Assembly (NCBI RefSeq): GCF_036226525.1
Contig: NZ_CP108487.1
Coordinates: forward strand, 3,658,001 to 3,722,000
Origin: Kribbella sp. NBC_01245
GTDB taxonomy: Bacteria; Actinomycetota; Actinomycetes; Propionibacteriales; Kribbellaceae
DNA length: 64,000 bases
Direction: 5' to 3'
Made by a program: the position numbers and the translations under genes. The notes under the pieces were generated by a model. The model had not been told where the DNA came from. It worked only from the letters and a program-made list of their open reading frames with translations, and did no database searches. Below are positions 54,421 through 63,698 of the stretch, piece by piece (position 1 is the first letter of the stretch; every line of letters begins with the position of its first letter).

Positions 54421-55386
54421 ATGCCTGCGGACAGATCCGGCGAGATCGCACTCGAAGCGAGCGGATTGCGGAAGACGTACGGGCGGCTGGTGGCCGTGGA
54501 GTCGCTGGATCTGCGCGTCGCGGCCGGCACGGTGCTGGGCTTTCTCGGGCCCAACGGTGCCGGCAAGACGACCGCGATCCGGATCCTGACCACGATCCTG
54601 CCGCCCGACAGCGGGTCGTTCACGGTCGCCGGCGTACCGCACACCAGGCCGACCGCGATCCGCCGGCGGGTCGGCGTGCTGCCGGAGAGCGCGGGCTATC
54701 CACTCGGCCAATCCGGGGAGGAATGGCTGCGCTACCACGCCGAGTTGTTCGGCCGGAGTCGCGCCGACGCCCGGGACACGACCCGACGGCTGCTCGCGGA
54801 TGTCGGCCTGGCGGATCGCGGGCGGGCGCTCATCTCCAGCTATAGCAGGGGAATGCGGCAACGACTCGGGATCGCGCGTGCCCTGGTCAACGACCCGGAC
54901 GTCGTCTTCCTCGACGAGCCCACGCTCGGCCTCGACCCGATGGGCCAGGCCCAGATGCTCAACCTGATCGGCCGGATCGCCCGCGAGCGCGGCTCGACGG
55001 TCTTCCTCAGCACCCACGTGCTGGCCGACGTCGAACAGGTGTGCGACCGCGTCGTGATCCTCAACCGCGGCAAGGTCGTTGCCGAAGGCACCGTCGCCGA
55101 GGTGGTTCGGCAGGCGGCCGCGCCACGGCACGGGCACGTGAAGGTCCCGCCCGAGCTGCTCGACCGGGCCCTGGCCGCCCTGGCCCGCACCGAGGTGCAC
55201 GCGGCGTCGAACGGCGGCGGTCCGCTGGGCGAGCTGGAACTGAGCATGCCCGCCGGGCTCGAGCTCGAAGCCGCCGCCACCCAGGCGATGAAGAGCCTGC
55301 TCGAAGCCGGCGTACCGGTGCTCGGGTTCACCTTGGCGGGTGGCCGGCTCAGCGACGCCTTCCTCGCTGTCACCGAGGAGGTCTGA
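54421..55386 (+). CDS. ABC transporter ATP-binding protein (NosF/CcmA-like)
   Basis: A 321-aa ATPase from ATG 54421. Walker A is GPNGAGKTT, the signature is the variant YSRGMRQRLGIARAL, Walker B is VVFLDEPTLGLDP and the switch His lies in STHVLADVEQVCDRVV. A C-terminal extension of about 80 residues follows. It is translationally coupled (TGATG) to a NosY-like permease and belongs to the group that moves or assembles extracytoplasmic proteins and cofactors. The upstream in-frame start at 54325 gives a leader without homology. The 289-nt gap before it holds no gene that I can support. Confidence 0.92.
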   Translation: MPADRSGEIALEASGLRKTYGRLVAVESLDLRVAAGTVLGFLGPNGAGKTTAIRILTTILPPDSGSFTVAGVPHTRPTAIRRRVGVLPESAGYPLGQSGEEWLRYHAELFGRSRADARDTTRRLLADVGLADRGRALISSYSRGMRQRLGIARALVNDPDVVFLDEPTLGLDPMGQAQMLNLIGRIARERGSTVFLSTHVLADVEQVCDRVVILNRGKVVAEGTVAEVVRQAAAPRHGHVKVPPELLDRALAALARTEVHAASNGGGPLGELELSMPAGLELEAAATQAMKSLLEAGVPVLGFTLAGGRLSDAFLAVTEEV

Positions 55387-56201
55387 TGACCGTCGAAGCC
55401 GAACCTGCGACCGCCGGACCGGTAGCCCGCGCGGGGCGCCCGTCCTGGCTGGTCGTCGCCGACCGGGAGATCCGTGACCTCTGGCTGGGCGGACGTGCGC
55501 TGATCCTGCTGTTCGCCTATTCGGTCGTGCTCAGTGTGACCACCTATCTCACCGCCACCAACGAGGCACTCAACTTCCTCGAACAGCGCGAGTCCGTCGC
55601 CCTCACCCTGCAGGTGGCGGTGGCGATCGGCGTCCTGCTCACGCTGCTGGCCGCCGCGGACGCGTTCAGCGGCGAGCGCGAGCGTGGCACCCTCGAATCG
55701 TTGCTGCTGGCCCCGATCTCCCGCCGATCGCTTGCCCTCGGCAAGGGAATCGCCGCGCTGTCGCTGTGGTTCGCGGCGTTCGTGATCTCGGTGCCGTACC
55801 TCTGGTATCTCGGCCGCGGCGTCGGCGTGGTCCGGACCTCGCTGCTGAACGGACTCCTGGTGGGCAGCCTGCTCGCGCTGACGATGGTCGCTCTCGGCCT
55901 GCTGATCAGCACGTTCGCCGGTTCGAACCGGATCAGCCTGTCGGTCAGCGTCTTCACCTTGCTCGCGTTGTTCGCACCCACCCAGATGCCGAGCTCGGCA
56001 CAACGCGGCTGGTTCGGGGATCTGCTCCAGCGCACCGACCCGTTCACCGCCGGCCTGCGCTACCTCGGCAAGGTGATCATCAATGCCCGTACCTTCGCCC
56101 AGGAAGGTCATTGGCTGCTCGGTCCCGCGATCGTCGCCGGAGTCTTACTGGTGCTGGCCATCGCCGTCGCGGGCAGGCTCAGACTCGGAGGCCGGGAATG
56201 A
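55386..56201 (+). CDS. ABC-2-type permease (NosY-like)
   Basis: A 271-aa membrane protein with six helices. The conserved sequence DAFSGERERGTLESLLLAPI, SRRSLALGKGIAALSLW is the hallmark of NosY/ABC-2 exporters that partner NosF-type ATPases. It starts at ATG 55386, overlapping the ATPase stop, and ends overlapping the next gene by 4 nt. Confidence 0.9.
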   Translation: MTVEAEPATAGPVARAGRPSWLVVADREIRDLWLGGRALILLFAYSVVLSVTTYLTATNEALNFLEQRESVALTLQVAVAIGVLLTLLAAADAFSGERERGTLESLLLAPISRRSLALGKGIAALSLWFAAFVISVPYLWYLGRGVGVVRTSLLNGLLVGSLLALTMVALGLLISTFAGSNRISLSVSVFTLLALFAPTQMPSSAQRGWFGDLLQRTDPFTAGLRYLGKVIINARTFAQEGHWLLGPAIVAGVLLVLAIAVAGRLRLGGRE

Positions 56202-56785
56202 CCAGGACCTACGCGATTGTGGCGACCTGCTTCGCGACCCTGGCCGCCGTCGTACTGCCCGGAGTGGCTTCGGCAGACCCGGGCCGCGCGACCTCGCTGG
56301 ATGTCGACGTGGTGACCGTCGAACTGGACAAGACCCAGGCCTCGCTCGCGCTCGGCCGGAGCCTGACCTTCACCTCGACCGTGCGCAACCCGGGCGGGCA
56401 GGAGGTCAGCGGCGCGATCGCCCACCTCAACGTGCTCGCCGTCGACCCTGGCGTCTACGTCGACCCCGAGGACTGGTCCGGCGAGCGGACGCAGTACCTG
56501 GACCCGATCGGCGCCGGTGAGGCGGAAACGCTGGAGTGGGAGATGCAGGTCGTGAACAGCGGCCGGTTCATCGTCTACGTGGCGATCACGTCCTCGGAGG
56601 CCGCCGGCACGGTCATCGCGAGCAAGTCGCTCCGGCTCGATGTCGCCGCCGAACGCACTCTCGACGCCAGCGGACTGGTGCCGATCGCGGCCGGCGTACC
56701 CGGCGTACTCTTGCTGCTGATGGGACTCGTCATGATCCGTCGCCGGCAGCACCGGCCGCGGAATGGCTCAGCCGACAACGGCTGA
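56198..56785 (+). CDS. Secreted, membrane-anchored beta-sandwich protein
   Basis: A 195-aa protein with signal [20 protein letters not shown] (cleaved near ASADP), an Ig-like or NEW3-type domain ([40 protein letters not shown]), and a C-terminal helix [20 protein letters not shown] followed by RRRQHRP. It is thus anchored at the outer face of the membrane by its C-terminus. Coupled to the ABC pair by ATGA; it may be the exported cargo or a periplasmic-side component of that transporter. Confidence 0.75.
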   Translation: MTRTYAIVATCFATLAAVVLPGVASADPGRATSLDVDVVTVELDKTQASLALGRSLTFTSTVRNPGGQEVSGAIAHLNVLAVDPGVYVDPEDWSGERTQYLDPIGAGEAETLEWEMQVVNSGRFIVYVAITSSEAAGTVIASKSLRLDVAAERTLDASGLVPIAAGVPGVLLLLMGLVMIRRRQHRPRNGSADNG

Positions 56786-56804
56786 CCTCACCAGGGAGCG
56801 GCCG

Positions 56805-58499
56805 ATGGTCGACATCGCCGAACGCAGCGTAACCGTGCAGGCGAGGGACGTGGGGCGGCGAAGTAAGGGCGCGCTCGTGGTCAAGTGGCTGACCACGACC
56901 GACCACAAGCTGATCGGTCACCTCTACCTGCTAACCTCGTTCGCCTTCTTCCTGATCGGCGGCGTGATGGCGCTGCTGATCCGCGCCGAGCTGGCCAGGC
57001 CGGGCCTGCAGATCGTGAACGAAGAGGTTTACAACCAGCTCTTCACGATGCACGGCACGATCATGCTGCTGCTGTTCGCGACCCCGCTGTTCGTCGGCTT
57101 CGCGAACGAGATCATGCCGCTCCAGATCGGCGCGCCGGATGTCGCCTTCCCGCGGCTGAACATGTTCAGCTACTGGTTGTTCCTGTTCGGCGGCCTGATC
57201 ACCCTGAGCGGCTTCATCACGCCCGGCGGTGCCGCGGACTTCGGCTGGACCGGCTACACACCGCTCTCGACCGAAACGCGCTCGCCTGGAGTCGGCGCGG
57301 ACCTGTGGATCATGGGTCTGTGGATGGCTGGGCTCGGCACGATTCTGGGTGCGGTCAACTTCGTCACCACCATCATCACGATGCGTGCGCCGGGTATGAC
57401 GATGTTCCGGATGCCGATCTTCACCTGGAACGTCCTGGCCACGTCGATCCTGGCACTCATCGCCTTCCCGGTATTCGGGGCCACCCTGCTGATGCTCGAA
57501 GCCGACCGCAAACTCGGCGCCCAGGTATTCGACGCCGCGAACGGCGGGCCGATCCTGTGGCAGCACCTGTTCTGGTTCTTCGGCCATCCCGAGGTCTACA
57601 TCATCGCGCTGCCGTTCTTCGGCATCGTGACCGAGATCCTGCCGGTGTTCAGCCGCAAGCCGGTCTTCGGCTACGTCACGCTGGTGTTCGCCACCCTCGC
57701 GATCGCCATGCTGTCGGTGGCGGTCTGGGCGCACCACATGTTCGTCACCGGTGCGGTGAATCTACCGTTCTTCTCGTTCATGACCTTCCTGATCGCGGTG
57801 CCGACCGGGGTGAAGTTCTTCAACTGGATCGGCACGATGTGGGGCGGCTCGCTCACCTTCGAAACCCCCATGCTCTGGTCGATCGGGTTTCTCGTCACCT
57901 TCTTGTTCGGCGGCCTGACCGGCATCATCCTGGCCTCCCCGGCGCTCGACTACCAGCTCAACGACAGCTACTTCGTCGTCGGCCACTTCCACTACGTGGT
58001 GTTCGGCACGGTGGTGTTCGCGATGTTCGCCGGCTTCTACTTCTGGTGGCCGAAGTTCACCGGGCGGATGCTGGACGAGCGGCTCGGCAGGCTGCACTTC
58101 TGGCTGCTGTTCCTCGGTTTCCACACCACGTTCCTGGTGCAGCACTGGCTCGGTGTCGAGGGCATGCCGCGCCGCTACGCGACGTACAGGGCCGAGGACG
58201 GCCTGACCACACTGAACGCGATCTCCAGCGTCGGAGCGGTCCTGCTCGGGGTGTCGACGCTGCCATTCCTCTACAACGTGTACAAGTCGCGCAAGTCGCC
58301 GCTGGTCGGTGTCGACGACCCGTGGGGCTGGGGCAGGTCGCTGGAGTGGGCGACCAGCTCGCCACCGCCGCGGCACAACTTCACCGAGCTGCCGCGGATC
58401 CGGTCCGAGAGCCCGGCGTTCGACCGCAACCATCCGAAGACCTCGATGACCGACCCCCACAGCGGCCCGGGCGGCAACCTGCTGGACCTTGAGCCTTAG
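56805..58499 (+). CDS. ctaD: Cytochrome c oxidase subunit I (orphan ctaD)
   Basis: A 564-aa heme-copper oxidase subunit I with about twelve helices. Heme ligand His occurs in [20 protein letters not shown]. The copper-B site is [20 protein letters not shown] and AHHMFVTG. The heme a and a3 ligands are in [18 protein letters not shown] chose ATG 56805 because AGGGAG precedes it by 7 nt; ATG 56763 overlaps the previous gene and lacks a ribosome site. No ctaC, ctaE or qcr genes are adjacent, so this is probably an extra copy beside the main oxidase operon. It follows the NosF/NosY-like set without a gap. Confidence 0.94.
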   Translation: MVDIAERSVTVQARDVGRRSKGALVVKWLTTTDHKLIGHLYLLTSFAFFLIGGVMALLIRAELARPGLQIVNEEVYNQLFTMHGTIMLLLFATPLFVGFANEIMPLQIGAPDVAFPRLNMFSYWLFLFGGLITLSGFITPGGAADFGWTGYTPLSTETRSPGVGADLWIMGLWMAGLGTILGAVNFVTTIITMRAPGMTMFRMPIFTWNVLATSILALIAFPVFGATLLMLEADRKLGAQVFDAANGGPILWQHLFWFFGHPEVYIIALPFFGIVTEILPVFSRKPVFGYVTLVFATLAIAMLSVAVWAHHMFVTGAVNLPFFSFMTFLIAVPTGVKFFNWIGTMWGGSLTFETPMLWSIGFLVTFLFGGLTGIILASPALDYQLNDSYFVVGHFHYVVFGTVVFAMFAGFYFWWPKFTGRMLDERLGRLHFWLLFLGFHTTFLVQHWLGVEGMPRRYATYRAEDGLTTLNAISSVGAVLLGVSTLPFLYNVYKSRKSPLVGVDDPWGWGRSLEWATSSPPPRHNFTELPRIRSESPAFDRNHPKTSMTDPHSGPGGNLLDLEP

Positions 58500-58504
58500 G
58501 TCGC

Positions 58505-59005
58505 TCAGTGGTGGTACTGGTGGACCACGGCGTGGCCGCGGCCGCGGCCGATCAGCCAGCGGTTGACGGGGACGGTGACCACGAAGGCCACCAGTAGGGC
58601 GAACGCGAGGCTGCCCCAGAACAGCACGTTGGTCAGACCGGCCTCCATCGCGCCCGGAACGGCGAGCATGACCCCATTGTCGACGATCTCCATCACCAGG
58701 ATGGACACGGTGTCGGCGGCGAGGGCGACCTTGACGGCCTGCTTGAACGGCAGACCGGAGCGCAGCACCGGGCCGATCGTGAGCAGGTAGCCGAAGAAGA
58801 AGGCCAGCACCACGGCGAGGCCGATGGTCGACCAGTCGCCCCAGCCCAGCGCCGTACCGATGATCATGCCGAGCACCTCGCCGATGGCGCAGCCGGTGAG
58901 GCAGTGCAGCGTCGCCGAAACGGCGAGTTTGGTCAGCTCCCGCCCAGCCACGGCCGGGGCCTCGTGGCCGTGCTGGTCGTGGTGGGCGTGCGCGTGGTCA
59001 GTCAT
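58505..59005 (-). CDS. DUF4396 membrane protein with His-rich N-terminus
   Basis: A 166-aa protein from ATG 59005. The first 25 residues are histidine-rich (MTDHAHAHHDQHGHEAP). Four helices follow, with LAVSATLHCLTGCAIGEVLG, LAVVLAFFFGYLLTIGPVL and EIVDNGVMLAVPGAMEAGLT, typical of DUF4396. The His tract and the C-terminal GHAVVHQYHH suggest metal contact. It is convergent with ctaD and diverges from the MFS gene across three TATACCCC boxes; copper handling is the natural guess. Confidence 0.85.
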   Translation of the reverse strand: MTDHAHAHHDQHGHEAPAVAGRELTKLAVSATLHCLTGCAIGEVLGMIIGTALGWGDWSTIGLAVVLAFFFGYLLTIGPVLRSGLPFKQAVKVALAADTVSILVMEIVDNGVMLAVPGAMEAGLTNVLFWGSLAFALLVAFVVTVPVNRWLIGRGRGHAVVHQYHH

Positions 59006-59043
59006 CGGTGAACCCTTCGTTGGTGCTGCGAACATCGAGACCA

Positions 59044-59204
59044 TATACCCCCTATATGTATGAAGCCAAGTCAATATCTGCCGCCTCACGCCCATCACGC
59101 ACCGTCAGTTTGCGCCTACAACGCCGGGTTTCCTATACCCCCTTCCCGTATCTGTCGCAGCGTGCTAAGTTCTGACCCGAACCGAGATACCCCTAGGGGG
59201 TATC
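59044..59204. promoter_or_regulatory. Three CsoR-like TATACCCC boxes in the DUF4396/MFS divergent region
   Basis: Boxes are at 59044 (TATACCCCCTATATGTAT), 59134 (TATACCCCCTTCCCGTATC) and 59186-59204 (GATACCCCTAGGGGGTATC, a near-perfect palindrome). GATACCCC/GGGGTATC is the pattern bound by copper-sensing CsoR/RicR repressors. The last box lies 19 nt before the MFS start. No csoR gene is in the window. Confidence 0.6.
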
Positions 59205-59223
59205 AGAAATGGAAGGGTTTGAA

Positions 59224-60645
59224 ATGACTACTACAAACACCGGCTCGCGGCGCTGGTGGGCGCTCGGCCTGATCGCCGCCGCCCAGTTCATGGTCATCAT
59301 GGACACCTCGATCATCGGAGTCGCGCTGCCGGAGATACAGGCGGATCTCGGCTTCACCCCCCAAGACCTCTCGTGGGTGTTCAACGCCTACGTCGTCGCC
59401 TTCGGCGGTCTGCTCCTGCTCGGCGGGCGCCTGTCCGACCTGTTCGGCGCACGCCGGATCTTCTCGACCGGCTGGCTCGTCCTGCTCGCGGGATCAGTCC
59501 TCGCCGGCGCGGCGAACGGGGTCGGCCTCGAACTGGCCGGCCGCGCGGTCCAAGGCGTCGGCGCCGCCCTGATCGCACCGTCCGCGTTGACCCTGTTGAT
59601 GATGCTGTTCGGCGCGGAGCCGAAGGAACTGACCAAAGCACTAGCGCTGTACGGCGCCGCGGCACCAGCAGGCGGTACGGCGGGCGTGTTCCTGGGCGGC
59701 GTGATCACGGAGTACGCCAGCTGGCCGTGGGTCTTCTACCTCAACGTGCCGATCGCCATCGCCGTACTCCTGGCCACTCCGGCGCTCATGCCGGCCGTCG
59801 CATCGCGTCGCGGCAGCATCGACCTGGTCGGTGCGCTGACGGCCACCGGTGGAATCGGCGCCGCCGTCTACGCGATCGTGCGAGCGCCAGAGGCCGGGTG
59901 GACGAGTGCGGAGACACTGTTGACCGGGCTCGCCGCCGTCGTACTGCTCGCGGTGTTCGTCTGGGTGCAGGCGCGTCGTTCCGAACCGCTGATGCGCCTC
60001 GCGATCTTCCGCGCGCCGAACCTGGCCGCCGCCAACATCGCCCAGCTGCTCCTGGGCGCCGCGTGGGTGCCGATGTGGTTCTTCCTGAACCTCTACCTCC
60101 AGCAGGTGCTCGGCCTGAGCGCCTTCCCGAGTGGTTCCGCTTTGTTGCCGATGACAACGTTCATCATGCTCGGCATGATCGTGGTCGCACCACGGTTCAT
60201 CGCTCGCTTCGGGCCGAAGCGCACGCTCGTCATCGGGATGACCGTGCTCACCGCCGGTCTGGCCGCGCTGTCGCTGATCCGGTCCACCGGGTCGTTCTGG
60301 GTCGACGTACTGCCCGCCTCGCTGATCGCGGCCGCCGGCATGTCCCTCGCGTTCATCCCGAGCCTCGGCATCGCGTTGTCCTCGGCGCGACCCGAAGAAG
60401 GCGGACTGGCCTCGGGAATCGTCAACACCAGCTACCAGATCGGCTCCGCCCTCGGCCTGGCCGCGATGACCGCGGTTGCCGCGGCCGCCGGCGCCGACCA
60501 ACTCGGCAAGCCTGACGCCTTGACCAACGGCTACTCGGCCGCTTTCCTCGGCGCCGCCATCATCGCCGCCATCGGCGCCCTACTAGCCGCGGCAACCCTA
60601 CGAATCCCCACCCCTGCACAGGAGGAGGCCCTGACCACGATCTGA
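59224..60645 (+). CDS. MFS drug-type exporter (DHA2 group)
   Basis: A 473-aa transporter with 14 predicted helices. Motifs are MDTSIIGVALPEIQADLGF (motif D-type loop of DHA2 proteins), LLLLGGRLSDLFGARR (motif A) and GRAVQGVGAALIAPSALTLL. ATG 59224 has GGAAGGG upstream; the ATG at 59209 has none. It is a drug/proton antiporter type, substrate unknown, and its promoter region carries copper-type boxes. Confidence 0.9.
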   Translation: MTTTNTGSRRWWALGLIAAAQFMVIMDTSIIGVALPEIQADLGFTPQDLSWVFNAYVVAFGGLLLLGGRLSDLFGARRIFSTGWLVLLAGSVLAGAANGVGLELAGRAVQGVGAALIAPSALTLLMMLFGAEPKELTKALALYGAAAPAGGTAGVFLGGVITEYASWPWVFYLNVPIAIAVLLATPALMPAVASRRGSIDLVGALTATGGIGAAVYAIVRAPEAGWTSAETLLTGLAAVVLLAVFVWVQARRSEPLMRLAIFRAPNLAAANIAQLLLGAAWVPMWFFLNLYLQQVLGLSAFPSGSALLPMTTFIMLGMIVVAPRFIARFGPKRTLVIGMTVLTAGLAALSLIRSTGSFWVDVLPASLIAAAGMSLAFIPSLGIALSSARPEEGGLASGIVNTSYQIGSALGLAAMTAVAAAAGADQLGKPDALTNGYSAAFLGAAIIAAIGALLAAATLRIPTPAQEEALTTI

Positions 60646-60656
60646 CCTAAGCCACC

Positions 60657-60690
60657 GCGCCGGCCACCCCACCTCCGGGACGGCCGGCGC
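60657..60690. terminator. Terminator between the MFS and GH20 genes
   Basis: A perfect 9-bp stem GCGCCGGCC/GGCCGGCGC lies between two convergent genes. Confidence 0.7.
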
Positions 60691-60698
60691 TGGTCTTT

Positions 60699-62705
60699 TC
60701 AGCGAGCGCGTACGACGTCCAGTTCCGCCCCTGCGGCAAAGCGGTTCTGCGGGCCGTATTCGCTGATGACCTCGAGTGCCACGTGTCGTGCGGTCGTGGC
60801 GCGGAACGGCGCGATGAACTCGGTCCGGTCCGGCGCGAACCGACCGCGGGTCGCTTCTGACCAAGACGTACCGTCGTTCGACACCAGAACGCGGAAGTCC
60901 TTCGCCATGCCGTTGACGCCGCCGTCTTGGCGCGGCATGTACCGGACGCCGGCGATCCGCTGCGGCCGGCCCAGGTCAACGCTCAGCTTTTGCGGCAGGC
61001 CGGCGTCGTACCGGCTGTGCCAGAGCGTATAAGGATCGTTGTCGGCGGCCCGGCTCGCCCGCCCGTCCTCCCCGGTGGTCTCCTGGCTGGAGGCCATCGC
61101 GGTCCAGCCGGTTTGGCTGAGCAGACCGGTGTTCGCACCGATCTGCGACTCGAGGTCCGCCGGGTCCGGCGTACTGCCCGGGCTCGCATCACCAACCTGG
61201 TCGTAGCGGTCCAGAAACGGTCGTACGTCGGCAGCGGGCGAACCCCAGGACCGATCTGCGACGACCGCGATCGGACGCCGGGCGAAGTAGTCGACCCAGC
61301 CGGTGGCGAAAGTCTGGGTACGGTCCGACCAGCGCGCGACGTGGTAGCCCAGAATGCCCGGCGACGACGCGAACGAGTAACTGCCGTACGTGCTGCGGAC
61401 ATCGAAGAAGCCGTAGCTGCCAGGCCGTGCACCAAACCCGGGGCTGACGTACAGCGGTCCGTCCTGCACCCCCACAGTTCGGTATCCCGCAGCCGCGCGC
61501 TCCTCCGGCCGACGCAGCCATTCATGCACGATCACCCGCTTGTCCACCGTCAAGCTCGTCTGCTGCTGGTAGTCCCACCACTGCCACACCTGCGTGGTCT
61601 TTCCGTGCGACCGCACGACCGCGTCCAACTCGTTGATGTAGTCGACGAAAACGTCAGCCACGTAGGGAAAACCGCGCTGCTGCTGGTACTGAACCAGCTC
61701 GGGACAGGCCACCTGGTACGACGTCAGCGGCACCTCGTCCGTCCCGATGTGCACGTACGGACTGTCGAACAGGTCGGCCACCTCGGCCACGAGCCGCCGG
61801 GAGAACTCGCGCACCGCCGCCTTGGTGACGTCAAGCGTCCATCCGCCGGAGTCTGCCCCCTCCCACGAAACGCCCGCGGGCTTCGACATGCTCTCGCAAC
61901 CGAAGGCCAACTCGGGCTTGGCCTTACTGATCGCCGCCGCATGCCCGGGCAGGTCGATCTCCGGAATGATCGTCACGCCGTACGACGCGGCGTATCGCTC
62001 GAGGTCGCGCAACTCGGCCCGGGTGTACGCCTGCGGTGACGTGATCTCGGGATACGCGAGGCTCTCGATCCGGAAGCCGTTCCAGTCCGACAGGTGCAGG
62101 TGGAACGTGTTCAGCTTGTACCAGGCCATCTGCCGGATCTGCTGCTTCAAGTAGTCGACGCCGAAGTACTTCCGGCCGACATCGAGCATCTGCCCGCGCT
62201 GCGCGTTGTCCGGCCAGTCGGTAGCCGTGCCCCGCGCCACCGACCGCGGCTGCGGCGACGACCTTAAGGCCTGGAGCAACGAACGGGTCCCATTGAAGAC
62301 GCCACCCCGCGAGGTCGCCGTGATGGCGACCGACTCGCCGACCACCATCCGGTAACCCTGCGGCGATGGGGTCACCGGGCCGCCGACCAGGTCGAGCCGG
62401 ATGTCGCCGGCCCTGGCCTGCCCGACGACGACTCGCGCGGACACGCCCTCCTGCAGCGCCAACTCCTCGACGACCCTCTGCCCTAGTTCTCCCAACTTCG
62501 CCTGATCGCCGAGATCGACGACGATGCGAGCGCCCGGCACCAACCGCCAACTCCCGACGCCACCGGTCCACGACCGCAACGCCGGCACCGTCACCGGCGC
62601 CGCGTTCCCCACCACCGCATCGGGCAGCGCCTCCGCGGCACTGGGCCCAATCAACGAAGTGACCATTGCCATCGCCGCAACTCCGGCCGCCAACTGTGCC
62701 CGCAT
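60699..62705 (-). CDS. Secreted beta-N-acetylhexosaminidase (GH20) with discoidin domain
   Basis: A 668-aa exported enzyme. The signal is MRAQLAAGVAAMAMVTSLIG, cleaved near AEALP. A GH20 N-terminal domain (about 45-165) precedes the barrel: MAWYKLNTFHLHLSDWNGFR, IPEIDLPGHAAAISKA and the catalytic Asp-Glu pair in HIGTDEVP. Then come WQWWDYQQ and a C-terminal F5/8-type domain (about 535-668: GRASRAADNDPYTLWHSRYD, QRIAGVRYMPRQDGG). It removes terminal GlcNAc or GalNAc from chitin oligomers or glycans outside the cell. A dyad lies 26 bp upstream of its start. Confidence 0.93.
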   Translation of the reverse strand: MRAQLAAGVAAMAMVTSLIGPSAAEALPDAVVGNAAPVTVPALRSWTGGVGSWRLVPGARIVVDLGDQAKLGELGQRVVEELALQEGVSARVVVGQARAGDIRLDLVGGPVTPSPQGYRMVVGESVAITATSRGGVFNGTRSLLQALRSSPQPRSVARGTATDWPDNAQRGQMLDVGRKYFGVDYLKQQIRQMAWYKLNTFHLHLSDWNGFRIESLAYPEITSPQAYTRAELRDLERYAASYGVTIIPEIDLPGHAAAISKAKPELAFGCESMSKPAGVSWEGADSGGWTLDVTKAAVREFSRRLVAEVADLFDSPYVHIGTDEVPLTSYQVACPELVQYQQQRGFPYVADVFVDYINELDAVVRSHGKTTQVWQWWDYQQQTSLTVDKRVIVHEWLRRPEERAAAGYRTVGVQDGPLYVSPGFGARPGSYGFFDVRSTYGSYSFASSPGILGYHVARWSDRTQTFATGWVDYFARRPIAVVADRSWGSPAADVRPFLDRYDQVGDASPGSTPDPADLESQIGANTGLLSQTGWTAMASSQETTGEDGRASRAADNDPYTLWHSRYDAGLPQKLSVDLGRPQRIAGVRYMPRQDGGVNGMAKDFRVLVSNDGTSWSEATRGRFAPDRTEFIAPFRATTARHVALEVISEYGPQNRFAAGAELDVVRAR

Positions 62706-62730
62706 GCGCCCACCTCTTCCAGAAACCCAA

Positions 62731-62750
62731 AGTGCTCTCTAGTGAGCACT
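62731..62750. promoter_or_regulatory. Candidate operator upstream of the GH20 gene
   Basis: AGTGCTCTCTAGTGAGCACT is a 20-bp dyad with only one mismatched pair and a CTAG centre, 26 bp before the GH20 start. The size suits a repressor of the GntR or LacI type, but no regulator gene is adjacent. Confidence 0.5.
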
Positions 62751-62797
62751 ACCCTCCCGAAGCAGACAACTTCGCGCAATAGGTGAGGCTTGCCGTC

Positions 62798-63649
62798 TCA
62801 CTTGAGCTGGTGGCGGGTGAGTCTCCAGCCTGGGGTTCGGGTGGCGCGGATGGCGTCGGCGGTGGGGCGCACCTTGCGCGGGGTCATCCAGGACTGGGAG
62901 GGCTTGTGCAGCATCCAGCCATCGCCCAGGGAAACGGCCGCGTGCTGTACGGCGTTGTCCACGGTCGAGCGCCAGACGTGCACAACACCCGGTACATCGT
63001 GCCGAGAGGTGCCGACTCGTCGGGTTGACGTGGCCAGCCAGTCTTCGAATGGCGCGCGCTGCATCCACTCCAGCTCGGCGCCCCGCACGCCGGCTGCTGC
63101 CATCACCGTGCCGAAGCAGTTCGGACCGCTGCCGCCCGGCCAGGTCCCGGCCAATTCCTGCGCTCTCGGCAACACGGAGACCGGCCAGTTCGTGAGCTCG
63201 GAATGGCAACTCGGCTCGAGGTCTTCGGTGATGACGGCCGGGATGATCGTCGCGTTGTGCTCCGCCAGCAGCGAGGGCCACCAGACGAAACGACGCCCAT
63301 CGGCCTGGTCGCGAACAGCCTTGCCGAGCAGGCTTCCCCACCGCGCGACCGTCGGTACGGCGCCGCGCTCGTGCCGCGCCTGGGCGCGCACCAATCCGGC
63401 CCGAGTCTGCCGCGGCAGCGCGTGGAATTCGGTTTCGCTCAGCCAGACCGGCCGCAATGCCTTATCGACGTTGTACACGAGGTACGTATCGCGGAGCTGC
63501 CGGTCAGTGACGTCATCACGTGCCGCGCCGGACAAACGCCAGCGCCGTACCTCATCGTCGGTAAGGAAGAACGGTTGCCGGTCCGGCGCGAGCCAACCCG
63601 CCCATTCCAGCAGGTGGGCTGGCTCGACCTCGATGTTCAGTACGCGCAT
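62798..63649 (-). CDS. NlpC/P60-like cysteine-peptidase-fold protein
   Basis: A 283-aa protein without signal peptide. The C-terminal half has SGPNCFGTVMAAAGV (candidate nucleophile Cys), then DVPGVVHVWRSTVDNAVQHA, AVSLGDGWMLHKPSQSW with a His after the Cys, an order seen in NlpC/P60-type folds. The N-terminal half (FFLTDDEVRRWRLSGAARDD, RRFVWWPSLLAEHNA) is helical and unrecognised. Absence of a signal sets it apart from wall hydrolases; amidase or transferase activity in the cytosol is possible. The fold call is by eye. Confidence 0.6.
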   Translation of the reverse strand: MRVLNIEVEPAHLLEWAGWLAPDRQPFFLTDDEVRRWRLSGAARDDVTDRQLRDTYLVYNVDKALRPVWLSETEFHALPRQTRAGLVRAQARHERGAVPTVARWGSLLGKAVRDQADGRRFVWWPSLLAEHNATIIPAVITEDLEPSCHSELTNWPVSVLPRAQELAGTWPGGSGPNCFGTVMAAAGVRGAELEWMQRAPFEDWLATSTRRVGTSRHDVPGVVHVWRSTVDNAVQHAAVSLGDGWMLHKPSQSWMTPRKVRPTADAIRATRTPGWRLTRHQLK

Positions 63650-63698
63650 CGGGCCACCCTAAGGATGCGGCCAGACCACCGCATCCAGGTTTACGGGC

